The translations under genes and the position numbers were made by a program. From the NCBI GenBank assembly GCA_945900935.1, contig CAMDKT010000395.1:1-5960 (forward strand): a stretch of 5,960 nucleotides of DNA, given 5' to 3'. This DNA is from Candidatus Sulfopaludibacter sp. SbA3 (GTDB lineage Bacteria; Acidobacteriota; Terriglobia; Bryobacterales; Bryobacteraceae). Below the pieces are notes generated by a model that saw nothing but the letters and a program-made list of their open reading frames with translations, was not told where the DNA came from and ran no database searches. Position 1 is the first letter of the stretch. The number at the start of each line of letters is the position of its first letter. Positions 5,846 to 5,960 of the stretch are shown one piece after another.

Positions 5846-5960
5846 ACTTCAGGGCAATCGTCGTGACCCTTTGCATTATGTTTTCGGCTCAACCACATTT
5901 TGCGGCCGACAATCCAGTATGGCCTTCTCTGGAAGGTTCGGACTTGAACAAACGGAAGAT
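5842..5960 (+). CDS. Exported protein, 5' part only (possibly redoxin-like)
   Basis: GTG 5842 overlaps the sigma-factor stop by GTGA and opens a frame of 39 codons to the right edge. The N-terminus (about 1-22: an Arg at 4, then hydrophobic AIVVTLCIMFSA and a small-residue AA) reads as a signal peptide, so the product is probably exported. The mature part begins DNPVWPSLEGSDLNKRK, which loosely recalls the entry of small exported thioredoxin-like proteins (a short 'LEG-L--RK' strand before the fold), but too little is present to assign a family. The tight coupling makes it part of the operon. It could instead be an anti-sigma partner with an unusual topology; nothing visible supports that. 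Confidence 0.6.
   Translation, partial: MNFRAIVVTLCIMFSAQPHFAADNPVWPSLEGSDLNKRK

Overview
The window holds one compact, mostly plus-strand gene cluster with a divergent regulator at its left edge. DNA is moderately GC-rich. The protein style (MerR/cobalamin-type regulator, COG2907-type flavoprotein, DUF1365, Cfa-like methyltransferase, ECF sigma factor) is bacterial. It could fit Acidobacteriota or Proteobacteria; I lean weakly to Acidobacteriota, but the sequence alone does not settle this.

Layout. Positions 1-416 (minus) are the 5' part of a MerR-type regulator gene that runs off the left edge; its C-terminal part begins to look like the helical cobalamin-binding module of CarH/LitR light sensors. 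Positions 417-510 are the only real intergenic gap. It contains two divergent promoters and a 33-bp near-palindrome whose outer arms are the two -35 boxes. Six plus-strand genes follow: a membrane acyl-CoA-type desaturase (511-1341), an FAD-dependent amine-oxidase-like protein (1338-2585), a DUF1365 protein (2582-3352), a Cfa-family SAM-dependent methyltransferase (3349-4644), a peroxiredoxin-like protein with a CxxC motif (4659-5243) and an ECF sigma factor (5240-5845). The start of an exported protein (5842 onward) is cut by the right edge. Nearly every junction is a 4-bp stop/start overlap (ATGA or GTGA), so this looks like one translationally coupled operon. I see no terminator inside it.

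How the parts may work together (inference). A desaturase, a Cfa-like methyltransferase acting on unsaturated acyl chains, and a flavoprotein of the family tied to methylated and furan fatty acid synthesis in Rhodobacter would together remodel membrane acyl chains. A redox protein and an ECF sigma factor in the same transcript point to oxidative or photo-oxidative stress. The divergent CarH/LitR-like gene, with an operator sitting on both -35 boxes, suggests repression in the dark and release by light. The most interesting points are the operator/promoter geometry, the apparent leaderless starts on both sides, the self-contained lipid-modification cassette, and substitutions in the bicarbonate pocket of the Cfa-like enzyme.
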